From Clostridia bacterium (GTDB lineage Bacteria > Bacillota > Clostridia > Christensenellales > DTU072), in contig JAQVTZ010000017.1 in the NCBI GenBank assembly GCA_028699795.1, forward strand, positions 1 through 17,054: a stretch of 17,054 bases of DNA, read 5' to 3'. Made by a program: the position numbers and the translations under genes. This document shows, one piece after another, positions 16,760-17,054 of the stretch; the stretch's first letter is position 1, and each line of letters begins with the position of its first letter. Below the pieces are notes generated by a model. The model was not told the origin of the DNA, ran no database searches, and saw only the letters and a list, made by a program, of their open reading frames with translations.

Positions 16760-17019
16760 CCGAGAAAGAAATAAGACAGGCGGTAAAAGACGCAGGGGTC
16801 AGGCTTATCGAAAGCGGATTGGTACAAGGAACCTGGGGGAATATATCGATAAGATTGGACGAAAAACACATGGTGGTCACGCCCAGCGGGTTGGATTATA
16901 TCAGACTGACACCCGAGGATATGGTTGTGGTAGATATCGATACGCTAGAGTACGACAGTCCTATTAAACCTACTTCGGAAAAAAAGATACACATGTCAAG
17001 ATCATCGAATACGAATTAA
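16756..17019 (+). CDS. Class II aldolase/epimerase family protein, N-terminal part; frame disrupted at the right edge
   Basis: The first 80 or so residues match a canonical class II aldolase or pentulose-phosphate 4-epimerase: GTWGNISIR (phosphate-binding Asn), VTPSGLDY, and PTSEKKIHM with the SE pair that includes the catalytic Glu. The zinc HxH region should follow after about 20 residues, but the frame instead gives SRSSNTN and stops at 17019. A natural family member is over 200 residues, so at 87 residues this is broken or joined to unrelated sequence near 16993. ATG 16756 overlaps the preceding gene as ATGA and has an AGGAGG site upstream, so translation coupling is clear. In an intact genome this would probably be the catalytic aldolase working after the FGGY kinase. 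Whether the break is biological or an assembly error cannot be told here. Confidence 0.75.
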   Translation: MTEKEIRQAVKDAGVRLIESGLVQGTWGNISIRLDEKHMVVTPSGLDYIRLTPEDMVVVDIDTLEYDSPIKPTSEKKIHMSRSSNTN

Positions 17020-17054
17020 TCCCAGTTGAGCTTAATCTAATCCACCCCCTAACA
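16995..17054 (+). other. Right-edge fragment resembling the start of an enolase-superfamily gene
   Basis: From 16995 the third frame is open to the window end and reads (V)KIIEYELIPVELNLIHPLT, which resembles the first beta strand of enolase-superfamily dehydratases and racemases (typically MKI..IELYPV.LPL..P). No proper start codon or ribosome site precedes it: the codon before KII is GTC. The resemblance covers only 20 residues, so the call is tentative; it is recorded because it explains why the aldolase frame fails. Confidence 0.3.

Overview
The window reads as a stretch of chromosome from a Gram-positive, clostridia-like bacterium of moderate GC. This is an inference. It rests on strong GGAGG-type ribosome binding sites, ATG, TTG and ATGA-overlap starts, a lipobox lipoprotein, a C-terminal membrane anchor with a lysine-rich tail, and clostridial-looking protein families. 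Every gene is on the + strand and coding density is very high. No rRNA, tRNA, CRISPR, transposase or phage gene is visible. The lineage cannot be fixed from sequence alone; an uncultured gut clostridium is a reasonable guess.

Left part (3-1544): the 3' end of a large extracellular protein made of MBG/YDG-type beta-sandwich modules and tethered by one C-terminal transmembrane helix. Sixteen bases later begins a tightly packed run of eight genes (1561-10111): citrate synthase, a GH20 hexosaminidase, a PaaI-like hotdog thioesterase, a small protein matching the N-terminal beta domain of CehA/McbA-type enzymes, the PHP metallohydrolase it normally belongs to, a divergent glycerophosphodiester phosphodiesterase, a Gfo/Idh/MocA oxidoreductase and an (alpha/alpha)6 glycosidase. 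Gaps are 1-22 bases and two junctions overlap, so a single transcript is likely. None of these enzymes has a signal peptide. They look like an intracellular set for dismantling imported amino-sugar-containing or phosphodiester-containing glycans, but no transporter lies in the window.

Middle (10112-14478): a short intergenic region with a good sigma-A-type promoter candidate and a perfect 7-bp hairpin, followed by a 1413-residue lipoprotein built of many bacterial Ig-like modules and ending in MBG/YDG-like modules.

Right part (14542-17054): a sugar catabolic cluster with an FGGY-family carbohydrate kinase, a class II aldolase-fold protein that has lost most metal and phosphate ligands, and, overlapping it by ATGA, the N-terminal part of a second class II aldolase that keeps its motifs. 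That last frame breaks off abruptly near 16993. The final 60 bases are open in another frame and resemble the start of an enolase-superfamily protein, which suggests a chimeric contig end or a real rearrangement.

The most interesting points are the split CehA/McbA-type PHP enzyme, the degenerate and intact aldolase pair, and two large Ig/MBG surface proteins bracketing a cytoplasmic glycan-processing operon.
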